Positions 6,204-13,101 of a stretch of DNA of 13,802 bases are shown here, in pieces (within the stretch, counting starts at the first letter, position 1; each line of letters opens with the position of its first letter). The stretch spans positions 1 through 13,802 of the forward strand of contig PLYX01000080.1 in NCBI GenBank assembly GCA_003151895.1, in the 5' to 3' direction. The notes under the pieces are model-generated. The model was given only the letters and a program-made list of their open reading frames with translations, was not told the origin of the DNA and did no database searches. Source of the DNA: Solirubrobacterales bacterium (GTDB taxonomy: Bacteria; Actinomycetota; Thermoleophilia; Solirubrobacterales; Solirubrobacteraceae). Both the position numbers and the translations under genes were made by a program.

Positions 6204-8255
6204 TCAGCGTCCGCGGCCCACACTGCGGTCGGGCGTACCGCGGCTGTTTGTCCTGCCGAGCCAGCGCGTTGGCGAAAGCGGGGAGCGAAGCCGCAGGGGA
6301 TCACGGCTCGGCGTCCAGTCGGGGGCGGGACGCTCCGGATGCGCGAGCGATGAGGTGTGCGCGCGGCTGTTGGTCATCTTCTGGGCCAGGCGCGTGATTC
6401 GTACGACGTCCTGCCCTTCCTCGCCAAGATCCTCGCGCGCGATGAACCAGGTGGTACCTTGCCGCGCGCGGGTCGCCTCGACGTAGGCGGTCTCCTTGCT
6501 GGTCTGCCAGCCGCCGGTGAGCACGACTGAGCGCTCGACGGTGGCGCCCTGCTGGCGGTACACATGCTGCGCGTAGGCGAGCCGAAGGGAGCACAGATCC
6601 TCGCCACCGAGCTGGATCTTGCGCTGTGACCCGTCGAGCGTGATGGTCATGCCTCGATCGTGGATGGCGCTCACCTCCCCGCGGGTGCCGTTCTCGACCC
6701 GCGGCTGCCCCGCCGGGCGGTGCTGGGCGGTGAACGCGATGAGGTCGCCTTCGCGCACGCCGTAGTGGACACCGGGCAGCGGGATCTCGTGGTGGCCGAG
6801 TTCGCCGCGCTGGGCGCGTAGGTGCTGGGCGCGGGCGTTGAGCCGGTCGATCTCCGAGTTCGCCGCGTCGGCGATCAAAGCGACCTCGCGGATATCGCGC
6901 CCGTCCGTGAGCGAAGCCCATGTTTGTACGGCTTGCTCTGCCGCCTCATCGCGGGTGTCGGAGAGGTGCAGCTGGCCGCGTGAGGCGTAGTGCGCCATCG
7001 CGCGCTCAGGTTCCCCGGCGCGTAGCGCTTGCCACGCGCGCTGGTCGGCGGGGTCCTTGGTGCGGTGGATGTCTGCGAGCTCGGCGGTGGGCGCGTGGCC
7101 GGTGAGCCGGTCGAACATGCCGCCGGGGTCGATCGAGGGGAGCTGCTTGCCGTCACCGACAGCGATCAGCTTGGACCCGGAGCGCTCCACAAGCTCGGTC
7201 AGCGCGTCGAGGCGCTTGTGATCGACCATGCCAGCCTCGTCCAGGATGACCGTCGTGTCCGTGCCCACGTGGATGGTCCCCGTGTTCGCGCGTGCAACCA
7301 GCGAGTCGAGGGTGAGTGTCTGCCCTGCGAGGGCGGGGCTGTCGGCGCCGAGGCGCTCCGCGGTGGAGCCGGACACGGCGACGCCAATCGTCTCCCGGCC
7401 GGCGTGCTGCTCCGCGCGGGCGGCGGCGTCGATCACTACTCCCTTCCCGGTCCCGGCGGGCCCGACGAGTACCGCGGCGCGCTCGGGGCCGGTGAGGACT
7501 TCCAGTGCGTGGTGCTGCTCGCGGGTGAATGGCCCGCTGATGCGCTCGGCGACCTCACGGGCAGCACTACCGCGCGCAACCTCGCCGACGTCCCGCCCTG
7601 CGGGCTGCGCGAGTGTCGCCGCGCGGCGCTCGATCGCCTGCTCCTGTGCGTGTACCGCGAGGGTCGTCATCCGCCCGCCCTCCAAAGTCAGTATGCGTCG
7701 GTCGCGGACCATCTCCCGGGCGACGGCGAGCGCCTGGTCCGGTGCCATTTCCCCGGCGGCCTGCTCCAGCACGACCGCGCGCAGGTCGCGCTCCTCGAAG
7801 ACGGCGTGCTGCTCGGTCAGCTTCGCCTCGACCCGATCCTCGATCGCGCGTTCGGCTGCAGGGCGCTCGGACGCTCCGACCCGCTGCACGGCCTCATCCG
7901 GGCCGAACCCGTGAGCGCGCCCGGTCTCTGCCCATACTCGTTGCAGGTCCGAGCGTGTGGTCAGCTCCTTCGCCCGGCGGTTCTCGAGCGCGAGGTTGCG
8001 CAGCTCGCCGCGTTCGGGTGCTCGGCCGTAGCGGGCACGGAAGCGCTCCGCCGCACGCGCAACCTCGCGGGAGCGGCCGGAGAACGCCTCGCACAGCTCC
8101 CTGGGGACACCCGCGATCTCGAAGTACCGGCCATCCTTGCCAGTGCCCCGCTCGATCGCGTACCCCTCCCGCACGAGCTCCTCGGCGAGCGCGGAGCGGT
8201 AGAACGCTCCCAGCTCCCGGGCGGAGCGGAAGATCGGCCGCGACGCGACGGCCAC
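6204..8255 (-). CDS. Helicase portion of the split relaxase gene
   Basis: 683-residue open frame whose first usable codon is GTG 8255, in the middle of the relaxase domain, so any product from it would lack the nicking Tyr and His residues. Numbering from that GTG: Walker A GPAGTGKG at 265-272, Walker B VILDE at 336-340, VGDGKQLPS around 366-374, a motif YAQHVYRQQGATV at 561-573 (the RecD/TraI SF1 'Y..TVH..QG.T'), and YVEATRARQ at 591-599. All core SF1B helicase motifs are intact, showing that decay, if real, is recent. The last ~50 residues are Arg/Pro/Ser-rich. No ribosome binding site precedes GTG 8255, so separate translation is unlikely. Confidence 0.75.
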   Translation of the reverse strand: MAVASRPIFRSARELGAFYRSALAEELVREGYAIERGTGKDGRYFEIAGVPRELCEAFSGRSREVARAAERFRARYGRAPERGELRNLALENRRAKELTTRSDLQRVWAETGRAHGFGPDEAVQRVGASERPAAERAIEDRVEAKLTEQHAVFEERDLRAVVLEQAAGEMAPDQALAVAREMVRDRRILTLEGGRMTTLAVHAQEQAIERRAATLAQPAGRDVGEVARGSAAREVAERISGPFTREQHHALEVLTGPERAAVLVGPAGTGKGVVIDAAARAEQHAGRETIGVAVSGSTAERLGADSPALAGQTLTLDSLVARANTGTIHVGTDTTVILDEAGMVDHKRLDALTELVERSGSKLIAVGDGKQLPSIDPGGMFDRLTGHAPTAELADIHRTKDPADQRAWQALRAGEPERAMAHYASRGQLHLSDTRDEAAEQAVQTWASLTDGRDIREVALIADAANSEIDRLNARAQHLRAQRGELGHHEIPLPGVHYGVREGDLIAFTAQHRPAGQPRVENGTRGEVSAIHDRGMTITLDGSQRKIQLGGEDLCSLRLAYAQHVYRQQGATVERSVVLTGGWQTSKETAYVEATRARQGTTWFIAREDLGEEGQDVVRITRLAQKMTNSRAHTSSLAHPERPAPDWTPSRDPLRLRSPLSPTRWLGRTNSRGTPDRSVGRGR

Positions 8256-8851
8256 GATCCGGTCGTCTCACGGACCGCGCCGGTGATGACGACGTGGCTG
8301 TGCAGCTGGGGGTCTGGGGCCTGGGCGCCCGGGACGCCGCGGGCGGTGGTGTGGCGATACTCGGTTGCGATCACGTCCTTGGCGTGCTCTTCCACGACCT
8401 GGCCGCTGTAGCGGCGGCGCACAACAGGCACCTGCTCTCGCAGGTGGTGGATGGTCTGCTCGACCGCGCGGCCGTGGGCCTGCTCGATCTGCTCGCGCTG
8501 CCACGGATCACCAAGCGCCCACACCGTCGAAACGGACTTTGGAGCCGAGAGCGTCACGTCGATCCCACCTCCTCGGCCGCCGCCGGCGCCCTCCGGGCGC
8601 AGCCATCTGCCGGTGCCGGGGTGGCGGCCCTCCATCAGCGCGATGAAGTCCGCGCCATCCACCGCCCCGCTCGCCTGGACTCCGAGCCTCGCCAGCGTCT
8701 CCTCGTCGGCCAGCCACCGGCCGGGGGCCTGCGTCAGCTCGCCGGCCGGGGTCAAGTAGTAGTCCCCGCGCTTGGGCTCTACCGTCTTGCTCTCCAGGTA
8801 GCGCGCGTATCCGCCGCCTCGGGACGCACCTATGCTCGCCGCAGTCATCAC
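6204..8851 (-). pseudogene. MobF-family conjugative relaxase-helicase (TrwC/TraA type), split by a single-base deletion
   Basis: The two parts of the gene are in different frames. The N-terminal part starts at GTG 8851 (or ATG 8848) and encodes the relaxase domain: tyrosines at 15, 18, 31 and 32 (GGGYARYLE, DYYLTPAGE) that can supply the nucleophile cutting oriT; the conserved GGIDVTLSAPKSVST (95-109); RHTTARG (H167); and the metal-binding motif DPQLHSHVVITGAV (H184, H186). After GAVRE (residue 195) the frame is lost. Reading on in the next frame gives DDRIVAVASRPIFRSARELG, exactly what follows in homologues, so one G is missing at about 8266 (GAGACGAC where GAGGACGAC is expected). Intact, the protein would be about 880 residues, nicking the transferred strand and unwinding it. 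The region upstream of its start is repeat-rich and is the expected place for oriT. Confidence 0.85.
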
Positions 8852-8863
8852 ATAAGTGATGAC
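8844..8863. promoter_or_regulatory. Inverted repeat over the relaxase start codon
   Basis: GTCATCAC (8844-8851) and GTGATGAC (8856-8863) are perfect 8-bp arms around ATAA. The left arm contains the relaxase GTG/ATG start on the minus strand. A repressor bound here, or an mRNA hairpin, could limit relaxase synthesis; autoregulation of this kind is common in transfer operons. No ribosome binding site is visible. Confidence 0.45.
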
Positions 8864-9222
8864 CGTCAGCGCGCCCAGACGGCCACCGACTTCGTCACAC
8901 AGCGATCACACAGCGCTCGCACCGTCGTGCATCTGGTCTGTGCTGGAGGGGCAGTTGGGCGCGGTGGCGAGCGTAGCGAAGCCTGGCTGGCGTGCGTGGC
9001 CGCGTAGGTAGCGGTGACTGCCGGGACAGGGCACATCGGCGTACTGGTCAGAGGAGCCGGCGGAGCCGGGAGAGTGCAGAGAGAGGGTCCCTCAGGCGGG
9101 GACTGGGAACCGGCGGATCACGCCAGCGTCGAGCGAGGAACGGCCATCGCGCAAATTGGATGGCCGTTCCGCGCGGCTCACGGTCATTAACACAGAGGGC
9201 CCACTTCTACGCCCAGAGGTCG
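8852..9222. other. Repeat-rich leader region between relaxase and xis-like gene; candidate oriT
   Basis: 371 bases without a gene, between divergent transfer-related genes. Contents: part of the inverted repeat at 8844-8863; two copies of TCACACAGCG at 8895-8904 and 8906-8915 (11-base period); a GC-rich middle with GGAGCCGG twice (near 9053-9070); and the perfect 12-bp inverted repeat at 9137-9170. MobF relaxases usually act on an oriT close to their own gene, with an inverted repeat beside nic and direct repeats for accessory proteins. This stretch has those parts. The nic site itself cannot be read from sequence alone. Confidence 0.45.
9137..9170. repeat. Perfect 12-bp inverted repeat, candidate oriT hairpin
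   Basis: GGAACGGCCATC (9137-9148) and GATGGCCGTTCC (9159-9170) pair fully around the 10-base loop GCGCAAATTG. It is the longest perfect dyad I found. It lies 274 bases from the relaxase start and 53 bases before the xis-like gene. There is no U-tract. It could be a relaxase recognition hairpin or an operator for the adjacent DNA-binding protein. Confidence 0.5.
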
Positions 9223-9450
9223 ATGAGCACGATCCCCACATCCATCCCCACCCATCGTCGGCTGACGCGCGAAGATGTCCTCGACGGCCGCGACGTCGCC
9301 GAGCTGCTGCACCTGCCGATCTCGACCGTGCTCGAATACGCCCGGCGCGGGCTGCTTCCCGGCCGCAAGCTCGGGCGACGCTGGATCTTCCTGCGCGATG
9401 AGATTGAGACAGCGGTGCGAAGCCGGCCGGGGGACAGGTCGGCGGCGTGA
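9223..9450 (+). CDS. Excisionase-like MerR-type helix-turn-helix protein
   Basis: 75 residues from ATG 9223, preceded by AGAGG at 9215-9219 as a short-spaced ribosome binding site; the frame extends upstream but without protein-like sequence. Residues 24-65 (DVAELLHLPISTVLEYARRG, then LLPGRKLGRRWIFLRDEIETAV) are the classic small winged helix-turn-helix of the excisionase/AlpA/MerR-like group: recognition helix around 34-41 and the 'LP..KlGrrW.f...ei' wing. Proteins of this size act as excisionases or as regulators of transfer and replication in actinobacterial integrative elements. It is divergent from the relaxase and faces the inverted repeat at 9137-9170, a plausible binding site. No integrase is in the window, so a regulator or oriT accessory role is as likely as excision. 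Confidence 0.8.
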   Translation: MSTIPTSIPTHRRLTREDVLDGRDVAELLHLPISTVLEYARRGLLPGRKLGRRWIFLRDEIETAVRSRPGDRSAA

Positions 9451-9480
9451 GCCATCTTGCTCGTGCGCTCGCCAAAGTCG

Positions 9481-9533
9481 CGGTCTGACGCCGTCACCCG
9501 CTGGCGTTCTCGCTGACGGTGAGCATCAGACCG
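9481..9533. promoter_or_regulatory. Compound (nested) inverted repeat ahead of the AlbA_2 gene
   Basis: Outer arms CGGTCTGA (9481-9488) and TCAGACCG (9526-9533) enclose inner arms CCGTCA (9491-9496) and TGACGG (9514-9519). The structure lies 31 bases after the xis-like stop and just before the -10 box at 9544. It could be a terminator-like fold or an operator for either flanking DNA-binding protein. Confidence 0.45.
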
Positions 9534-9543
9534 TTCGTGGTCT

Positions 9544-9549
9544 TAGGCT
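9544..9549 (+). promoter_or_regulatory. -10 box (TAGGCT) of a leaderless promoter
   Basis: TAGGCT is followed by CTTGTG and then GTG 9556, a 6-base spacing matching the other boxes here. It favours the second of the two tandem GTG codons (9553 and 9556) as the start. Confidence 0.4.
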
Positions 9550-9555
9550 CTTGTG

Positions 9556-10971
9556 GTGGCCAAGTCCGTTGCGGAGCTCCTGTCCGAGCGCGAGGGAACT
9601 CGTCTCGACTTCAAGCAAGACCTGTCGAGCATGAAGAGGGTCTTGGAGACCGTCTGCTCGTTTCTGAACACGGCCGGCGGGACTCTCGTCGTGGGCATCG
9701 AGGATCAGACCAGAGTCGTCCTTGGGCTCGATGACGTGGAGAGGCAAGAGGAGAAGCTGGCGAATGCCGTGGCAAGCGCGATCGATCCGCAGCCAACGGT
9801 GCAGCTCGAGATCGTGACCCACGAGGGACACGACCTACTTCTGCTGCGTGCTGCCTACGCCGCCGGCCCGTTCTTCGTCAAGGACAAGGGCAAGGACAGA
9901 GGCACGTTCGTTCGCATCGGCAGCAACTCGCTTCCAGCGAGTCCGGAGAAGGTCGCTGAGCTTGAAAGGGCGCGGCGAATGGGCGCCTGGGACCAGGAGC
10001 CGATGCCGGGACTGACGCGCAATGACCTCAACCGAAAGGCGATCAAGCGGTGGCTGGATGCGGTCGGAGAGCGCTCGACGGACGCCAAGTTGCGAGGGCT
10101 CGGTGTGCTGGCCGAGTACGCCGGGCAGCTGGTTCCCACCCGTGCCGGGATCATCCTGTTCGGGCGAGAGCAGGCCATCCATTTCCCTGACGCGCAGATC
10201 AGGTGCGTCGTGTTTCGCGGAGTCGATAAGAGCCGGCCGGTTGTCAGGGGCGAAGACAACGACGTGACGGTGCTCGACGGGATCGAGGAGGCGATGAGAT
10301 TCATCGAGCGCAACACCGACACGATCGTGCGGATCACAGGCCGCACCCGCCGCGACGAGCTGGACCTCTACCCAAACGTCGCCGTCCGTGAGGTTCTGAA
10401 CAACGCGGTCGCCCATACGGATTACGCGGTGGAAGGCGCTTCGATCTTCGTAGCTCTCTTCTCCGACCGCCTCGAGATCTCCAGCCCTGGGACCTGGCCG
10501 CCTGGCTTCTCCCGCGAGGACTTCGAATCGGGTGTGAGTCTTCGCCGTAACAAGGCCATCTCGCGAGTGCTGATGCGGCTGGGTGTCATCGAGGGCTACG
10601 GGAGCGGATACGACCGTGTGATCGCCGCCTGCCGCGATGAGGGCTACCCCGAGCCCGAGTGGATCGAGAACGGACCGCAGATCAAGGTGATCCCGCGACC
10701 ACACGCGGCCAGCGGCCTGTCCTCGCAGCCGACCACCACCTCCCCTCCAGAGCGAGCGCGCCGCCCACCGCAGGCCCGTATGACGATGGAGGAGCGCCAC
10801 GCTGCCGTGCTGGCCGCAATCGATGAGCTAGAGCGACCGAATACAGTCAATATCCAGCGGCGCACCGGCATCCCGACGAGGAGCTTGGGGCGTGACCTTG
10901 GCTATCTTCGCGAGGCTGGCGTCATCGAGTTCGTTGGCGCTCCACAGACCGGCTTTTACCGCCGCAAGTGA
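9556..10971 (+). CDS. Schlafen AlbA_2 domain / HATPase_c_4 ATP-binding putative transcriptional regulator
   Basis: 471 residues from GTG 9556 (GTG 9553 adds one residue). Numbering from 9553: the Schlafen/AlbA_2 nucleic-acid-binding domain covers about 1-140, with E14...LDFKQ and the signature FLNTAGGTLVVGIED (37-51) and later FVRIGSNS. The middle and C-terminal ATP-binding domain (HATPase_c_4, COG2865) shows VREVLNNAVAHTDY (278-291), SDRLEISSPG (304-313) and RRNKAISRVLMRLGVIEGYG with SGYDRV following (331-356). A linker rich in Pro/Thr leads to a winged helix at about 412-472 (AAIDELERPNTVNIQRRTGI). All three modules are complete for this family. Such proteins are common in mobile elements and some act in phage defence. 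The nested dyad upstream and the repeat array directly downstream are candidate binding sites. Confidence 0.85.
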   Translation: MAKSVAELLSEREGTRLDFKQDLSSMKRVLETVCSFLNTAGGTLVVGIEDQTRVVLGLDDVERQEEKLANAVASAIDPQPTVQLEIVTHEGHDLLLLRAAYAAGPFFVKDKGKDRGTFVRIGSNSLPASPEKVAELERARRMGAWDQEPMPGLTRNDLNRKAIKRWLDAVGERSTDAKLRGLGVLAEYAGQLVPTRAGIILFGREQAIHFPDAQIRCVVFRGVDKSRPVVRGEDNDVTVLDGIEEAMRFIERNTDTIVRITGRTRRDELDLYPNVAVREVLNNAVAHTDYAVEGASIFVALFSDRLEISSPGTWPPGFSREDFESGVSLRRNKAISRVLMRLGVIEGYGSGYDRVIAACRDEGYPEPEWIENGPQIKVIPRPHAASGLSSQPTTTSPPERARRPPQARMTMEERHAAVLAAIDELERPNTVNIQRRTGIPTRSLGRDLGYLREAGVIEFVGAPQTGFYRRK

Positions 10972-11034
10972 GCACTCTGCCACACTCTGCCACACTCTGC
11001 CACACTCTGCCAATCACCGCCACACTCTGCCACT
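10971..11034. repeat. 10-bp tandem repeat array (CACACTCTGC)
   Basis: Exact CACACTCTGC units at 10981, 10991, 11001 and 11021, flanked by a near-copy at 10971 (AGCACTCTGC), a degenerate unit at 11011 (CAATCACCGC) and a partial one at 11031. The period is one DNA helical turn, and the array begins at the last base of the AlbA_2 stop codon. It may be a phased protein-binding array (iterons) or simply a short variable-number repeat. Confidence 0.8.
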
Positions 11035-11040
11035 ATGCGC

Positions 11041-11448
11041 CAGAGGTCGACTCATCCCCCGGCGAGGAAGGCCCTGGCGGCCACGAGCACGTCGCGGCAG
11101 TCTCCTTCGCGGATGCTCCGTTCGACGCTGCGTGCTCGCGCGCGGATGCGCAACCCTCGAGGTCGCGCGCGACGAGTGCTGCTTTCGTCGCCGCGACCGA
11201 GCCGCGGCGCGTACACAGTGCGAGCAAGTCGTAATCCGAGTGCGACCGACAATGATCGTCGCGGTGGCAAGCGTATAGCCGGCGCAAGCGAGCTTCCAGA
11301 CCTCCACGCGCGGCAGAGCGCGCGCCCGCGAGTACCGCGGTCACGCTTGCACTTCGACGAGCTTCGAGCGCCGTGGAGCACTCCATGCCGCGCTGCGAAC
11401 GAGCACGTGCGTCCGCTCAAGCCATCCTGGGTTGGGATGCGCCGATAT
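11041..11448. other. GC-rich spacer without a supported gene
   Basis: About 400 bases. Several long frames exist on both strands (for example a 117-codon minus-strand frame 11033-11386), but none shows a recognisable domain, hydrophobic segment or start signal. Their Arg/Ser/Ala-rich translations look like products of GC-rich non-coding DNA. It probably holds the 3' regions of the flanking convergent genes and decayed sequence at the border of the element. Confidence 0.5.
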
Positions 11449-12732
11449 CTATGTGCGCCGCCGGACGGGCTCCAGCGTCACGACACGGGAACTGAAGCCT
11501 CGGCCCGTCAGCGTTACGTCGAGCGGCCCGTCGCCGAGGTGCGACAACAGCGTCAGGTTCTGGGGGGAGAGGACCGCGCGTACAGCGGTGCTATAGCCCG
11601 CCGCGATCGCGAAGCGGATAGAGGTAAGGCGCACTGTGCGGGTGCGGTCGTATGACACGCTCCGCGTGTCGCCGCGTCGCACGACCAGCTCTTCTCGCAC
11701 CCTGATCGTCGCCTCGACGTCGCCCGTGCAGATTCCCCCTTCGTTGTCGCAGCTGAGCACGATTGAGACGCCATTCCTTGCCAGGGTAAGCGACCGGCTG
11801 CTGGCGACGCCCGGCAGCGTGGGCGCCGCGACAGTGTCGGCCGGCAGGGATGTCGAGACGGGCGGGGCGCTTGCGAGCGCCTTCGCCCAGCCTCTGACCC
11901 ACGCGGAGATCACGTCGACGCGCGTAAACACTGACGGGCTGGTGGTCACGCATTCGCCATACACATGGTCGGCGACACCGATCTGCACCATGCCCCCAAC
12001 CGCCGACGGTTTCGGTAGGAGCAACGGGCCGCCGCTGTCCCCCTCGCATGCGCCCGTTTGACGGCTGGGTGTATCCATCACGCAGATCTGACTCGCCGGA
12101 CTGAACGGAGGCGCTTCGTGTTCGCAGCGTTCCGCGTGCTGCACGACCGTCGGCGCCCACTGCAACCGTTCGCTCGGGGCCTCCTGGTTGTAATACGTCC
12201 GACCCCATCCGGCCAGGAGCGCCTTCGTGCCGCCACGCGGGCTCGGTGCGAACGTGACCGCGGCCGCGCTGGTAGGGGTGGATAGCTCGAGCAGCGCGAC
12301 ATCGCCAACATCGGTGCGACGGTCAAAGCAGGAACAGACAATCACCCTGGTGACGCCCGACACCTGCCTTTCCGTTGTGGGTGCGTCCCAGTCCACGTTG
12401 CCGGTCACGACCTGGTAGTCCGAGGCTTCGTTGAGGACCCCGGTCTGCATGTTCTCCGCACAATGCGCTGCCGTCAGGACCAGGTTCGGCGCGACTACCG
12501 TCCCGGAGCACCGCCCTGCATCATCGCCACGAACGTCGAGGACGTAAGCCATCCACGGGAACGTGCCGGGTTCCGCGGTCTGCCCGCCGACCACTGCTAC
12601 GTGAGCGCCGGCGCTCCGTAGAGCACGATGCATTCTTGTCGTCGCGCTAGCGCCCGACGGGACGGCGACAGAGGTCACCAGAACGGCGACGACGAGAACG
12701 CCCCACCTCGCCGCGCGCCATCCGGTTACCAC
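11449..12732 (-). CDS. Secreted S1-family (chymotrypsin-fold) serine protease
   Basis: 427 residues from GTG 12732. The frame runs on to 13071, but the upstream part is not protein-like, and GTG 12732 sits right before a signal peptide (RAARW, then GVLVVAVLVTSVAVP, then SGASA-TT near residue 30), with GGAG 9 bases upstream. VVGGQTAEPGTFPW (47-60) is the S1 mature N-terminus, so a propeptide of about 15 residues is removed. Triad: H90 (LTAAHC), D144 (DVALLEL), S233 (GDSGGP). The position equivalent to chymotrypsin 189 is Gly227 (G-A-C-E-G-D-S), not Asp, so cleavage after Lys/Arg is unlikely. Residues 285-427 are a linker and a beta-rich domain of unknown role with one Cys pair (328, 335). It may digest extracellular protein. 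It is convergent with the AlbA_2 gene. Confidence 0.88.
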   Translation of the reverse strand: MVTGWRAARWGVLVVAVLVTSVAVPSGASATTRMHRALRSAGAHVAVVGGQTAEPGTFPWMAYVLDVRGDDAGRCSGTVVAPNLVLTAAHCAENMQTGVLNEASDYQVVTGNVDWDAPTTERQVSGVTRVIVCSCFDRRTDVGDVALLELSTPTSAAAVTFAPSPRGGTKALLAGWGRTYYNQEAPSERLQWAPTVVQHAERCEHEAPPFSPASQICVMDTPSRQTGACEGDSGGPLLLPKPSAVGGMVQIGVADHVYGECVTTSPSVFTRVDVISAWVRGWAKALASAPPVSTSLPADTVAAPTLPGVASSRSLTLARNGVSIVLSCDNEGGICTGDVEATIRVREELVVRRGDTRSVSYDRTRTVRLTSIRFAIAAGYSTAVRAVLSPQNLTLLSHLGDGPLDVTLTGRGFSSRVVTLEPVRRRT

Positions 12733-13101
12733 AGGGGAGCGCTCCGACGACTCGCCAGTTGCCTCCGACGTGCATCCGTGGAGGACTTCGCGCACGCGCG
12801 TCGGCTCCCAGAGCACTTGTGCCAGAGCAGGTGCGTGTTGATCATGCGACCGAGCGCCACCGAAATCACCCAAGAGATATCGGCACGAACCGTCAACGGT
12901 TGAAGCGCAACCGCAAAGCCGGCTTGGCGCTCTCCGCAGCCGCTCGGGAGCGAAAGCGACCGCTTCACGAATCGACCTACAGATCCCCGCCCTGGACGAG
13001 CCACAGTCGTCCGCGCCGACGCCGAGCTCGCGTCTGCGTCCGCGGAGAAAGCGAGCGTGTTGGTCCACCACATACGTGCGCGAACTTCCGGGCTCGAGCA
13101 G
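12733..13101. other. Intergenic region upstream of the protease
   Basis: 369 bases between two minus-strand genes. No supported gene; open frames on both strands lack domains. It must contain the protease promoter, but no convincing box was seen. One perfect small dyad, AACCGT-CA-ACGGTT at 12888-12901, includes TTGACG on the minus strand, which might serve as a -35 or operator, though no -10 lies at proper spacing. Confidence 0.35.

Noticed and set aside
7029..9007. Two very long plus-strand frames (about 460 codons each) opposite the relaxase gene
   Set aside because: They are mirror frames of a high-GC coding region; the minus strand carries clear relaxase and helicase motifs.
8992..9222. 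Longer N-terminus of the xis-like gene
   Set aside because: The added residues are Arg/Gly-rich and run across the 12-bp inverted repeat; the 75-residue form matches the usual size and has a ribosome binding site.
10971..11034. CRISPR array
   Set aside because: Units are 10 bases, directly abutting, with no spacers and no cas genes nearby.
11033..11386. 117-codon minus-strand frame after the repeat array
   Set aside because: Arg/Ser/Ala-rich, no domain, no start signal; competing long frames exist on both strands in the same GC-rich DNA.
12733..13071. N-terminal extension of the protease to 13071
   Set aside because: The extra 113 residues are Arg/Cys-rich, without protein-like pattern, and would bury the signal peptide inside the protein.
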